Source: Hymenobacter sedentarius (GTDB taxonomy: Bacteria > Bacteroidota > Bacteroidia > Cytophagales > Hymenobacteraceae). From it: DNA of 64,000 nucleotides. The translations under genes were made by a program, and so were the position numbers. Within the stretch, counting starts at the first letter, position 1; each line of letters opens with the position of its first letter. Shown one piece after another: positions 16,120-24,711 of this stretch. The stretch lies in the NCBI RefSeq assembly GCF_001507645.1, contig NZ_CP013909.1:2790001-2854000 (forward strand). Reading direction: 5' to 3'. The notes beneath the pieces were generated by a model. That model worked only from the letters and a program-made list of their open reading frames with translations. It was not told the DNA's origin and ran no database searches.

Positions 16120-17118
16120 ATGTCCTACCCAAATTCCCACCCGATGAAACGCATCAAATTACTGGAAGTCCGCTCCGAGCTGGGGGCTGGTACGCGCGGC
16201 GCCAGCATGGGCATCGACGCCCTGCGCGTGGCCTGCCTCAACAAAGGCTCCGATTATTTCCGCCGCTTCAACTCCGTGGTGGTGCCGGACCTGAACCACG
16301 TGCTGTTCGACAAGAACCCGTTCCCGTTTGCCAAGCACATCGACGCCATCTACACCGTGCAAAAAGGCATTGCCAACGCCGTGGAGCAAACGCTGCGCTT
16401 TGGCGAATTCCCGCTGGTGCTGGCCGGCGACCACAGCAGCGCCAATGCCACCATTGCCGGCATCAAGGCCACCTACCCGCACAAAACCCTCGGCGTGGTC
16501 TGGATAGACGCGCACGCCGACATCCACTCGCCCTACACTACGCCCAGCGGCAACGTGCACGGCATGCCGCTGGCCGCCGCCCTGGGACAGGACAACCTCT
16601 CGCACCAGCGCAACCAGCCCGACCCCGAAACCGAGTTCTTCTGGCGCCGCCTCAAGGACCTGGGCGAGCCCGGCCCCAAGCTCACGCCCAACCACCTGGT
16701 GTACGTGGTGGTGCGCGATACCGAGGAGCAGGAAAATGCCATCATCGACCAGCTGGGCATCAAGAACTTCAAACTGGACGAGTTCCGCGCCAAAGGCCCG
16801 CGCCAGGTAGCCCGCGAGATTTACGAACAGCTGCGCTTCTGCGATATGGTCTACATTTCCTTCGACGTAGACTCCCTGGATTCGCGCTTCAGCAAGGGCA
16901 CCGGCACGCCCGTTGAGCTGGGCCTCGACGTGCCCGAAGCCATTGCCCTGTGCCGCGCCCTGCTCGAAAACGACCGGGTGGTGTGCTTCGAGATGGTGGA
17001 AATCAACCCCACACTCGACAGCGAGAACACCATGGCTAAGAATGCCTTCAACATCCTGGAAGCCGCTACTGAGGCCATTGAGCAGCGCCTGCGCCTGGAT
17101 GAGGTGGTGAGCCGGTAA
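16120..17118 (+). CDS. arginase/agmatinase family ureohydrolase
   Basis: A 332-residue binuclear manganese ureohydrolase. All metal motifs are present: LAGDHSSANA, VVWIDAHADIHSPYT and ISFDVDSLDSRFS, followed by the conserved glutamate in CFEMVEINPTLD. Bacteroidetes homologues are usually labelled arginase, but the gene is divergent from arginine decarboxylase. Agmatine hydrolysis to putrescine and urea would therefore make pathway sense. Distinguishing the two from sequence is not safe. ATG 16120 (MSYPNSHPMKRIKLLE) is chosen; ATG 16144 is also possible. The gene ends just before a large inverted repeat. Confidence 0.85.
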   Translation: MSYPNSHPMKRIKLLEVRSELGAGTRGASMGIDALRVACLNKGSDYFRRFNSVVVPDLNHVLFDKNPFPFAKHIDAIYTVQKGIANAVEQTLRFGEFPLVLAGDHSSANATIAGIKATYPHKTLGVVWIDAHADIHSPYTTPSGNVHGMPLAAALGQDNLSHQRNQPDPETEFFWRRLKDLGEPGPKLTPNHLVYVVVRDTEEQENAIIDQLGIKNFKLDEFRAKGPRQVAREIYEQLRFCDMVYISFDVDSLDSRFSKGTGTPVELGLDVPEAIALCRALLENDRVVCFEMVEINPTLDSENTMAKNAFNILEAATEAIEQRLRLDEVVSR

Positions 17119-17169
17119 GGCGTAAGGCGGCTGGCCGAACTGGGCGCCGGCGGACGCTGGCCGTGGACG

Positions 17170-17334
17170 CTGGCCGCAGTTTAGCGCAGCGTAACTGCTG
17201 GCCGATGGGTGAGGTGAGTCTGCGACTCACGGCGGCAAAGCCACGATGCGGAGCCGGGCCGCTTGCTTCAACGGCGAGTTGCAAACTCGCCTCACCCATC
17301 GGCCAGCAGTTACGCTGCGCTAAACTGCGGCCAG
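17170..17334. repeat. Intergenic inverted repeat with perfect 45 bp arms
   Basis: The arm at 17170-17214 is exactly repeated in inverted form at 17290-17334, with a 75 bp spacer. The spacer itself holds smaller hairpins, GAGT-CTGCG-ACTC and GAGTT-GCA-AACTC. A fragment resembling part of the arm (GGCCAGCAGTTAGCG) recurs near 20190. It lies between the converging ends of the ureohydrolase and the hydrolase genes. No coding function is seen. Confidence 0.92.
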
Positions 17335-17368
17335 CAGCGGCCAACAGCATACACAGCCGGTAGTAAAA

Positions 17369-18574
17369 TCAGTACTTGCTGATAAACGCATAAGCGCCCA
17401 GCGTGTACTCCGTGGTCGAGGAGAAGTGGTTGCCGCCGGCAATGGGATGCAACTCAACTTGGGTGGCGCCGCGCTTTTGCATAGCATCGTAGGCGTCCTG
17501 CGAGTTGAAGAAGGGCACGTAGTCATCGGCGGTGCCGTGGAACAGCGCCAGCGGGGCGCGGGGCTGCCAGTCGTAGATGTCGTTGGCGGTGAGGGTGGCG
17601 GCGAGCGGCGCATCGGAATTATTGAGCACGGCCTGGCGGAAGGCGGGGGTGAACAGCTGGGCTTGCTGGCTGGGCACGGCGGCAAACGGGTCGGCTTGCA
17701 GCTGGGTGGCGTAGGGCTCCTGGTAGTAGAACGACAGCGGCCGGTTTAGGGCATAAATGCGGTCGTAGGTACACAGTACCCACACGTAGGTGCTCAGGAA
17801 GCTGAGCGGCTGCGTGGCGCTGAGAATGTAGCGGGCAAAAGCAGACTTGTGGTAGGCGCCCGCGCCGGGCGCGCTGGCCGTCACGGGCAGGGTTGTGGCG
17901 TATTTCTCTTCCAGCAGCTTGTGCAGCGCCATGGTCGCGTAGCCGCCCTCGGAGTAGCCCAGCAGGAAATTCTTCTGGTTCAGGGTCACTTTCTGCTGCT
18001 GGCAGAATTCGTGGGCGGCCCGCAGCATGTCGGCCGAAGCGGAGGCCAGCGAGGCAGCTTGCTCGTAGGGGTGGGGCAGGCTTTTGGAAGCGCCGTAGCC
18101 CAGGTAGTCGGGGGCCGAGACCACGTAGCCCGTCGAGGCCAGCACCGACACCACCGACCATACGTCGCTGCCGGTGGCGTAGTAGGAGGGGGCTTGGCCT
18201 TCGCTGCTGGGCGCCAGCGTGCCGTGCTGGTAGCTGAGCACCGGCAGGGTCATGGTAGCCACCGGCACCAGCACCGCCCCGGAGGCAGTGGTCTCAGTGC
18301 CCTCGGGCGTGCGGGTGTGGTAGGTGAGGCGGTACACCCGAATGGGGTAGCGCACCAGGCTGCCGGCCAGTGGCACGCCCTGCACGCGGCTGCCCAGGGT
18401 GGCGGCGCTATACTCGCCTATCAGCGTGCTGCCGGTCAGGACCGGGGCCTCGGCGGTGGGGGCTGCGGCGGCAGGCTCGGGAGCTGTGTTCTTGCAGGCC
18501 GGAGAGGCAACAAGCGCCACGAACAGCCACAGAAAACGGTATTTGGAAGAGAAGGAAAAACGGGATAGCAGCAC
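17369..18574 (-). CDS. exported alpha/beta hydrolase (secretory-lipase-like)
   Basis: A 401-residue exported hydrolase. The N-terminus has a basic start, a hydrophobic core (YRFLWLFVALVA) and SPAC, a possible lipobox, followed by an Ala/Pro/Thr-rich linker. The catalytic domain has LPVLSYQHGT for the oxyanion region and the nucleophile elbow LLGYSEGGYATM (Gly-Tyr-Ser-Glu-Gly). An aspartate lies in ALFHGTADDYVP, and the late histidine is in PIAGGNHFSS. This matches a family of bacterial proteins related to fungal secretory lipases, though the natural ester is unknown. It stands alone, with no same-strand partner close by. Confidence 0.8.
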   Translation of the reverse strand: MLLSRFSFSSKYRFLWLFVALVASPACKNTAPEPAAAAPTAEAPVLTGSTLIGEYSAATLGSRVQGVPLAGSLVRYPIRVYRLTYHTRTPEGTETTASGAVLVPVATMTLPVLSYQHGTLAPSSEGQAPSYYATGSDVWSVVSVLASTGYVVSAPDYLGYGASKSLPHPYEQAASLASASADMLRAAHEFCQQQKVTLNQKNFLLGYSEGGYATMALHKLLEEKYATTLPVTASAPGAGAYHKSAFARYILSATQPLSFLSTYVWVLCTYDRIYALNRPLSFYYQEPYATQLQADPFAAVPSQQAQLFTPAFRQAVLNNSDAPLAATLTANDIYDWQPRAPLALFHGTADDYVPFFNSQDAYDAMQKRGATQVELHPIAGGNHFSSTTEYTLGAYAFISKY

Positions 18575-18771
18575 GTGGCGAAGAATTAGAGCAAGAATTC
18601 ATGCCCAACATTGCTTCGCGGCGTCGACGTTCCGGTGACTGGTCAGTACCTGATGGCAGATTGGCCGCTGTGCCGCTGGTTGGCATTGCGCGCTAAACGG
18701 CTGCCAGCGGTAAGTTCCCCTCAGCTAATGCGACCCGACCCCAAGCCTGCCACCTAAGTCGCTGAAGAAAC

Positions 18772-18804
18772 AAAAAGCCCTGCCAGTAGCTGGCGGGGCT
18801 TTTT
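18772..18804. terminator. Intrinsic terminator downstream of the zinc-ribbon gene
   Basis: AAAAAGCCCTGCCA pairs with TGGCGGGGCTTTTT around TAGC. It lies 80 bp beyond the stop codon of the - strand gene at 18885 and works in either direction. The rest of the 310 bp gap (18575-18884) shows no further feature. Confidence 0.75.
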
Positions 18805-18884
18805 AGTGGTTGTCGTTTTGCTGAGCAGTTTAACTTGTGAAAAGTTAGTATAGAAGTTTTACCGTTTGGCTGAACACGGAGTAC

Positions 18885-19211
18885 TCATAAGTTCTTGCGT
18901 TTGTGTGCGCGGTACGCCTCGACAAACTCTTTGGCTACCCGCAGATTTTTCGGGTAGCTCACGTGATTTCCATATCCTCCGCTGGTCCAATCCGGAAAAT
19001 CGTCAGGATTAAGGTGTTGGTACCAGAAGCCTTGCTCGACGAGGTACTGCGCGGCGGCCCACTCCTCGGCTTCCCGTTTTTTGGGCGGCCGAAACCGATG
19101 GGGCAGCACCACGAGTTCGGCCCCACAGTCCGTGCACCGCACCGGGCCCGTGGCGGCATAAGACACATTTACCGCTTTGCGGCAAGCGAAGCACACGTGT
19201 TTAGCACCCAT
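18885..19211 (-). CDS. small zinc-ribbon protein of unknown function
   Basis: A 108-residue soluble protein. The first 30 residues form a zinc ribbon: Cys7-x2-Cys10 and Cys26-x2-Cys29 (CFAC and CTDC). The rest is basic and aromatic (PHRFRPPKKREAEEW, QGFWYQHLNPDDFPDW) and ends in a lysine-rich helix, AKEFVEAYRAHKRKNL. Zinc binding is likely; nucleic-acid contact is only a guess from the basic patches. ATG 19211 begins two residues before the hydrophobic approach to the first cysteine pair. A terminator follows downstream. No homologue with a known role is recognised. Confidence 0.7.
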   Translation of the reverse strand: MGAKHVCFACRKAVNVSYAATGPVRCTDCGAELVVLPHRFRPPKKREAEEWAAAQYLVEQGFWYQHLNPDDFPDWTSGGYGNHVSYPKNLRVAKEFVEAYRAHKRKNL

Positions 19212-19264
19212 ACACGAAAGTAACCCTCTTTAGTTGCTCTATAATGTGGTGCTTTTTTCAACTA

Positions 19265-19771
19265 CTACTTCCGCGTGTACTCATGATAATCTTCTAGAAG
19301 CGATTCACCTAAACGCGGGTTAAGGATAAGCAGGCAGGTGTCGCCGTAGAAGTTAGTTCCTGCTTCTACGCTCTCGACGGAATCACTGTGTTCGTAGTGC
19401 ATCTCGTCAGCTTTGAGCAAGTGATTGGCAGCCACGAACACCGTACCGCCTTCCTCTTCAGTATCCCATATAGAAAGGATGCTAAAGCGTATCGTGTTAT
19501 TTGGGGTCCAGTCCTGCGAACTGTCAATCATGATGTGAATTTCTTCATCACTGTTGCCTGCGGTTTCGCTTGCCCGCCATTCTTTTCCCCGATAATCAAG
19601 CACCTCAGGATAGGCCGTGGGAATGTCTTGGTTACCGCTGCCGTGGGTATAGCGCAGTTGGGGAACGGAAATGTGCTGGCCTTTAGCATTTCGCCGAGAA
19701 ACCCCCAAGTGGGTGTAAAGGGCATGCTGGGCCTGTTTGAAGTTGGCGAGTTGCTCGGTAAGTGTGGGCAT
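19265..19771 (-). CDS. hypothetical acidic protein
   Basis: A 168-residue soluble protein without signal peptide or membrane helix. It is acidic, with a helical start (LTEQLANFKQAQHALYTHLG) followed by beta-type segments such as EEIHIMIDSSQDW and IRFSILSIWD. I recognise no domain. It lies 53 bp upstream of the zinc-ribbon gene on the same strand, so the two may be co-transcribed. Its composition is more AT-rich than most neighbours, a possible sign of horizontal origin. The shape (small, acidic, mixed alpha/beta, orphan) would also suit an immunity-like protein, but nothing confirms that. Confidence 0.6.
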   Translation of the reverse strand: MPTLTEQLANFKQAQHALYTHLGVSRRNAKGQHISVPQLRYTHGSGNQDIPTAYPEVLDYRGKEWRASETAGNSDEEIHIMIDSSQDWTPNNTIRFSILSIWDTEEEGGTVFVAANHLLKADEMHYEHSDSVESVEAGTNFYGDTCLLILNPRLGESLLEDYHEYTRK

Positions 19772-20100
19772 TCTTGTAAGCTATTGGTAGGGCTCGAAGG
19801 TACAGCCTCACCTATTCCCTTGAAACGTGCCAACCAGCTCGTCCTCAAAATAGCCACCCCTGTATGGCCTGTGATGACATGGCGTGAGGAGCGAAATACG
19901 CTGCAGAGCCTCTTCCTAAAGCGTGCAGCCCAATTAGACCCTCCTTCCAGTAAACTTTTAATCTAAAGTGCTAACTGATTCTACACGGGCCAGAAATAGA
20001 CCTTAACAGGTAGGCTCAAGTTTAAGAAACTCGTTTACTGATTAAAGATTAGGGGATTACGTTCGTATATGAGTTTTCTGAACTGAATTAGTGAAGCAAC

Positions 20101-20132
20101 AAAAAGCCCCGCTAGACACTAACGGGGCTTTC
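20101..20132. terminator. Intrinsic terminator-like hairpin
   Basis: AAAAAGCCCCGCTAG pairs imperfectly with CTAACGGGGCTTTCT around ACA. It lies well downstream of any + strand gene, so which transcript it ends is unclear; it may protect argS from read-through. Confidence 0.55.
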
Positions 20133-20272
20133 TGTTGCTGCAAGTTTCGGCGGGTTTTTCATCCGGCCAACGCTAGTCCAGCGTCCGCGGGCCAGCAGTT
20201 AGCGGATAGAACCGGAATTGGGGACCCACTTTTTTGGCGAGGCGGGCAGAGGATGAGGTTAACGCCAGCCCG

Positions 20273-20280
20273 TACCTTTG
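20273..20280 (+). promoter_or_regulatory. TAnnTTTG box of argS
   Basis: TACCTTTG, 4 bases before GTG 20285. It fixes the argS start and rules out the longer frame from 20234. Confidence 0.55.
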
Positions 20281-20284
20281 CCTC

Positions 20285-22081
20285 GTGCAACAACTCGAAC
20301 AGTCCCTCAAAACCGCCTTGCAAACCGCCGCTCAGGCTGTTTTTGGCGTAGAAATCCCCGCCGCCAGCCTCACGCTTCAGCCCACGCGCAAGGAGTTTGC
20401 CGGCAGCTTCACCCTCGTCACGTTCCCGCTAACCAAAGCCTTCGGCAAAGGCCCGGAGCAAATCGGCCAAGCGCTGGGCGAGTGGCTGAAAACCAACGAG
20501 CCCCGCGTGAGCGGCTACAACGTGGTGAAAGGCTTCCTGAACCTCGAAGTTGCCGATTCGGAGTGGCTGACAGTATTCAACCAGCTGCGCGCGCAGCCCG
20601 CCGAGGCACCGGTGAACCTGCCCGACGCCCCACGCCGCGTGGTGGTCGAATACTCCTCGCCCAACACCAACAAGCCCCTGCACCTGGGCCATTTGCGCAA
20701 CAACTTCCTGGGCTACTCGGTGGCCGAGATTCTGAAAGCCACTGGTGCCACCGTCACCAAAGCCAACCTGGTGAACGACCGTGGCATCCACATCTGCAAG
20801 TCGATGATTGCCTACCGGCACTTCGGCCAGGGCGAAACCCCCCAGAGCGCGGGCATGAAGGGCGACCACCTCGCCGGCAAGTACTACGTGCTGTTTGAGA
20901 AGCACTACCGCGAGGAAATCAAGCAGCTCGAAGCCGAAGGCGTGACCACCGACATTGCCAAAAAGCAAGCTCCCCTCATGACCGAGGCCCAGCAGATGCT
21001 GCAGGCCTGGGAAGCCGGCGACCCCGAGGTGAAAGCCCTCTGGAGCCAGATGAACGGCTGGGTGTACGAAGGCTTCGACGAAACCTATAAGAACATCGGC
21101 GTCGATTTTGACCAGTATTACTACGAGTCCGAAACCTACCTGCTGGGCAAGGAGCGGGTAGAAGAGGGCCTCAGCAAAGGCGTATTCTTCAAGAAAGAAA
21201 ACGGCTCGGTGTGGGTTGACCTGCAAGCCGAGGGCCTCGACGAAAAGCTCCTGCTGCGCGCCGACGGCACCAGCGTCTACATCACCCAGGACCTGGGCAC
21301 GGCCGAGCTTAAGTACCAGGATTTCGGCTACGATAGCAGCATCTACGTCATCGCCGACGAGCAGAACTACCACATGCAGGTGCTGGAAGCCACCCTGCGC
21401 AAGCTGGGCAAGCCCTACGCCGAGGCCATTCATCACCTGAGCTACGGCATGGTGGATTTGCCCTCGGGTAAGATGAAGTCCCGCGAAGGCACCGTGGTGG
21501 ATGCCGATGAGCTGGTGCGCGACGTAGTGGCCGCCGCCAAAGCCGCCACCCTCGAAAAAGGCAAAACCGAAGGCCTGAACGATGTTGAGCTGGAAGAACT
21601 CTACCACATGCTGGGCCTGGGCGCGCTGAAGTACTACCTGCTGAAAGTAGACCCCAAGAAGCGCATGCTCTTCAACCCCGAAGAGTCGGTGAGCCTAGAA
21701 GGGCACACGGGGCCGTTCATCCAGTATTCGCACGCCCGCATCGCCGCCATCCGCCGCAAAGCGGCCGAGTTGGGCATCAGCGAAGCGGCCGACTGGAGCA
21801 GCATCGCCAGCCTCGACGGCACCGAGCGCGAGCTGGTGCAGGAGCTGGCCCGCTACCCCGCCGTGGTGGCCGATGCCGCCCGCAACCTGTCGCCGGCCGT
21901 GGTAGCCCAATACGCCTACGATTTGGCCAAAGCCTACAACCGCTTCTACGCCGAGGTCTCCATTTTCCAGGAAACCGACGTGGCCAAGCGCAGCCTGCGG
22001 GTGGCGCTGTCGGCCCGCGTAGGCGAGCAGATAAAGGTGTCGCTGGGCCTGCTGGGCATGCAGGTGCCCGAGCGCATGTAA
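20285..22081 (+). CDS. argS: arginine--tRNA ligase
   Basis: It charges tRNA-Arg with arginine. The 598-residue class I synthetase has an N-terminal Arg-tRNA synthetase additional domain (about residues 1-100). The HIGH motif in SSPNTNKPLHLGHLRNN lies near residue 130, and the KMSKS-like LPSGKMKSREGTVV near residue 394. The C-terminal DALR anticodon-binding helices include AYDLAKAYNRFYAE. The end LLGMQVPERM is the standard ArgRS C-terminus. GTG 20285 is chosen because a promoter box ends 4 bases before it. The gene is followed by a family B inverted repeat that fills the space before the LOG gene. Confidence 0.97.
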   Translation: MQQLEQSLKTALQTAAQAVFGVEIPAASLTLQPTRKEFAGSFTLVTFPLTKAFGKGPEQIGQALGEWLKTNEPRVSGYNVVKGFLNLEVADSEWLTVFNQLRAQPAEAPVNLPDAPRRVVVEYSSPNTNKPLHLGHLRNNFLGYSVAEILKATGATVTKANLVNDRGIHICKSMIAYRHFGQGETPQSAGMKGDHLAGKYYVLFEKHYREEIKQLEAEGVTTDIAKKQAPLMTEAQQMLQAWEAGDPEVKALWSQMNGWVYEGFDETYKNIGVDFDQYYYESETYLLGKERVEEGLSKGVFFKKENGSVWVDLQAEGLDEKLLLRADGTSVYITQDLGTAELKYQDFGYDSSIYVIADEQNYHMQVLEATLRKLGKPYAEAIHHLSYGMVDLPSGKMKSREGTVVDADELVRDVVAAAKAATLEKGKTEGLNDVELEELYHMLGLGALKYYLLKVDPKKRMLFNPEESVSLEGHTGPFIQYSHARIAAIRRKAAELGISEAADWSSIASLDGTERELVQELARYPAVVADAARNLSPAVVAQYAYDLAKAYNRFYAEVSIFQETDVAKRSLRVALSARVGEQIKVSLGLLGMQVPERM

Positions 22082-22087
22082 TTGTTC

Positions 22088-22201
22088 GAACGGCTGTAGA
22101 GACGCGACACTTCGCGTCTCCCGGTTGAACGACCAATACCACACAGCCATAACAACATCAGCAACGCGGAGACGCGAAGTGTCGCGTCTCTACAGCCGTT
22201 C
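22088..22201. repeat. Intergenic inverted repeat, 34 bp perfect arms (family B)
   Basis: The arm at 22088-22121 is exactly inverted at 22168-22201, with a 46 bp spacer. Each arm carries an internal palindrome, GAGACGCG-ACACTT-CGCGTCTC. It starts 6 bp after the argS stop and ends 14 bp before the LOG start codon, so it fills the gap and would sit in the 5' leader of the LOG gene. Confidence 0.92.
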
Positions 22202-22215
22202 TATTTAACCAGATA

Positions 22216-22797
<582 letters not shown>

Positions 22798-22868
22798 TCC
22801 GGCGCCGAAAACCCTACTGGCTTACCAAGAGTTATGCAGGCGGCGAATGAATCCCGCCGCTCTAATCA

Positions 22869-23459
22869 ATGAAAAAGTCCACTCTTCTCATGCTGGCCAC
22901 CGCAGCCGCAGCAGTAGCTTTCATCGCAGCAAAACCAGCCCAACCCACTTCCATGAGCAACTCTTCTGAAACCGTAGCCGCCCCGAAGTCCGTGTACGAT
23001 TTCACCGTGAAATCCATCGACGGCAAAGACGTGAAATTGAGCCAGTTTAAAGGCAAAAAGCTCCTGATTGTAAACACCGCTTCGGAGTGTGGCTACACGC
23101 CGCAGTACAAGGAACTGGAAGAGCTCTACAAAAAGCACGGCGACAAGGTGACCGTGCTGGGTTTCCCCGCCAACAACTTCGGCGGCCAGGAGCCCGGCAC
23201 CGAAGCCCAGATTGCCACCTTCTGCGAGAAAAACTACGGCGTGACCTTCCCCTTATTCAGCAAGGTATCGGTGAAGGGCGACGACACGGCCCCACTCTAC
23301 AAGTTCCTGGCCGACAAGACCCAGAACGGCGCCGTAGACAGCGCCCCCAGCTGGAACTTCTGCAAGTACCTGGTCGACCAGAACGGGCATGTGGTGAAAT
23401 TCTACAAATCAGATGTGAAGCCCCTGAGCCCCGAGCTTCTGGCCGACATTATGAAGTAG
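22869..23459 (+). CDS. glutathione peroxidase family (thioredoxin-fold) protein, exported
   Basis: A 196-residue thiol peroxidase of the glutathione-peroxidase family that reduces hydroperoxides. The first 25 residues form a signal peptide (MKKSTLLMLATAAAAVAFIA), so it acts in the periplasm or on the membrane. The peroxidatic site is NTASECGYTPQY, with cysteine where animal enzymes have selenocysteine. It is followed by the family signature LGFPANNFGGQEPGT and WNFCKYLVDQNG, whose conserved Trp and Asn complete the catalytic group. Bacterial members usually take electrons from thioredoxin-like proteins rather than glutathione. It stands as a single gene ending just before a family A repeat. 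Confidence 0.93.
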   Translation: MKKSTLLMLATAAAAVAFIAAKPAQPTSMSNSSETVAAPKSVYDFTVKSIDGKDVKLSQFKGKKLLIVNTASECGYTPQYKELEELYKKHGDKVTVLGFPANNFGGQEPGTEAQIATFCEKNYGVTFPLFSKVSVKGDDTAPLYKFLADKTQNGAVDSAPSWNFCKYLVDQNGHVVKFYKSDVKPLSPELLADIMK

Positions 23460-23525
23460 CGTTTTCATTTTCTGAATTTTTCAGAACGTCATTCGGAGCG
23501 CCGCGTAGCAACTTGCCCGCGCCAT

Positions 23526-23614
23526 TTGTCATGCAGAGCGCAGCGAAGCATCTTATCGCCGAGGAACGAATCGTTGTGGCGTGAGAAGATGCTTCGCTGC
23601 GCTCTGCATGACAA
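23526..23614. repeat. Intergenic inverted repeat, 29 bp perfect arms (family A)
   Basis: The arm at 23526-23554 (core CAGAGCGCAGCGAAGCATC) is exactly inverted at 23586-23614, with a 31 bp loop. The same arm, with minor changes, recurs at 39585, 49768 and 55797. It lies between the peroxidase and menA genes. Confidence 0.93.
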
Positions 23615-23703
23615 GAGGCGCGGTATAGAGGCCTCGGCTAGCTTCGTATGACGTTCTTTTGCTTCTGTTCCGGTTTCGTTTTTCCTGCTTGCCCCGCCCG
23701 TTC

Positions 23704-24597
23704 ATGTCACCTTGGATATCTGCATTCCGCCCCCGTACCCTGCCGCTGGCTTTGGCCAGCATTCTCACGGGTGGCTTTCTGGCGGCCGCTGCGGGCCATT
23801 TCAACGGCTTGGTGGTTGGGCTGGCGGCCCTCACCACCATCCTGCTGCAAGTGCTGAGCAACCTGGCCAACGACTACGGCGACTCCCAAAACGGGGCCGA
23901 CAGCGTGCACCGCCAAGGCCCGCAGCGGGCCGTGCAGAGCGGCGCCATCACCCCAGCGCAGATGAAGCGCGGCATTGTCATTTGTGGGCTCCTGGCGTTG
24001 GCCAGTGGCTTTGGCTTGCTGTGGGTAGCCCTCGGGGCGGCCGGGTTTGGCTTGTTCCTCGGGTTTCTGGCGCTGGGACTGGCGGCCATTTGGGCGGCGG
24101 TGAACTACACGGCCGGCTCCAATCCCTATGGCTACGCGGGGTTTGGCGACATTTCGGTGTTTCTATTCTTTGGGTTGGTGGGCGTGTGCGGCACCTATTT
24201 CCTGCAAGTGCGGGCGCTGCCGATGCAGATACTGCTGCCCGCCGCGGCGCTGGGCTGCTTTGCCACGGCCGTGCTCAACGTGAACAACATCCGCGACATC
24301 CACTCCGATGTGCTGGCCGGCAAAATCACCATTCCGGTACGGCTCGGCCCGGCCCGTGCGCGCCGCTACCACTGGCTGCTGCTGCTCTTGGGCCTGGGCT
24401 GCGCCACCGTGTTTGTGGCGCTTACTTATCATTCGCCGTGGCAGTGGCTGTTTGCGCTGAGCACGCCGCTGTTTGTCTTCAACGCCATGCAGGTGTGGCA
24501 GCGGCAGGACTCCATGCAAATTGACCCGCTGCTCAAGCAAATGGCTCTGAGCACGCTTGTTTTCACGGTACTATTTGGCGTGGGGCAGGTGGTTTAA
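23704..24597 (+). CDS. menA: 1,4-dihydroxy-2-naphthoate polyprenyltransferase
   Basis: It attaches the polyprenyl tail to dihydroxynaphthoate in menaquinone synthesis, at the inner membrane. The 297-residue UbiA-family protein has about eight or nine helices. The first aspartate-rich motif is NLANDYGDSQNGAD near residue 55-68, typical of MenA. The second is VNNIRDIHSDVLAGK near residue 197-211. It begins SPWISAFRPRTLPLALASI, the usual MenA start. ATG 23704 is chosen over an upstream extension that runs back toward the repeat. Other men genes are not in the window. A terminator lies between it and the convergent helicase gene. Confidence 0.93.
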   Translation: MSPWISAFRPRTLPLALASILTGGFLAAAAGHFNGLVVGLAALTTILLQVLSNLANDYGDSQNGADSVHRQGPQRAVQSGAITPAQMKRGIVICGLLALASGFGLLWVALGAAGFGLFLGFLALGLAAIWAAVNYTAGSNPYGYAGFGDISVFLFFGLVGVCGTYFLQVRALPMQILLPAAALGCFATAVLNVNNIRDIHSDVLAGKITIPVRLGPARARRYHWLLLLLGLGCATVFVALTYHSPWQWLFALSTPLFVFNAMQVWQRQDSMQIDPLLKQMALSTLVFTVLFGVGQVV

Positions 24598-24661
24598 GCT
24601 GATGCTCAAGCTGCTGCATTACTCAGTGTTGTGAGAATCTGAAATGTCAAATAGCACCCAC

Positions 24662-24698
24662 AAAAAAGCCCCGCTGTGCTACACAGCGGGGCTTTTTT
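24662..24698. terminator. Bidirectional intrinsic terminator
   Basis: AAAAAAGCCCCGCTGTG pairs perfectly with CACAGCGGGGCTTTTTT around a 3-base loop. It separates the converging menA and helicase genes and can end both transcripts. Confidence 0.9.
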
Positions 24699-24711
24699 AT
24701 TGAGCTAAAAC

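Larger units (their letters stand above)
19772..20284. other. 513 bp intergenic region
   Basis: The left half is AT-richer and holds no convincing gene. A terminator-like hairpin is at 20101-20132, a short stretch near 20180-20200 resembles the 45 bp repeat arm at 17170, and the argS promoter box is at 20273. An 86-residue reading frame here (20091-20351) overlaps argS and looks spurious. Confidence 0.5.

Noticed and set aside
20091..20351. 86-residue + strand frame before argS
   Set aside because: It spans a terminator hairpin and the argS promoter box and runs into argS out of frame.
20429..21607. 392-residue reading frame on the - strand
   Set aside because: Antisense to argS; no motif, no start context.
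22869..23459. Selenocysteine in the glutathione peroxidase
   Set aside because: The active-site codon encodes cysteine (SECGYT) and there is no in-frame TGA.
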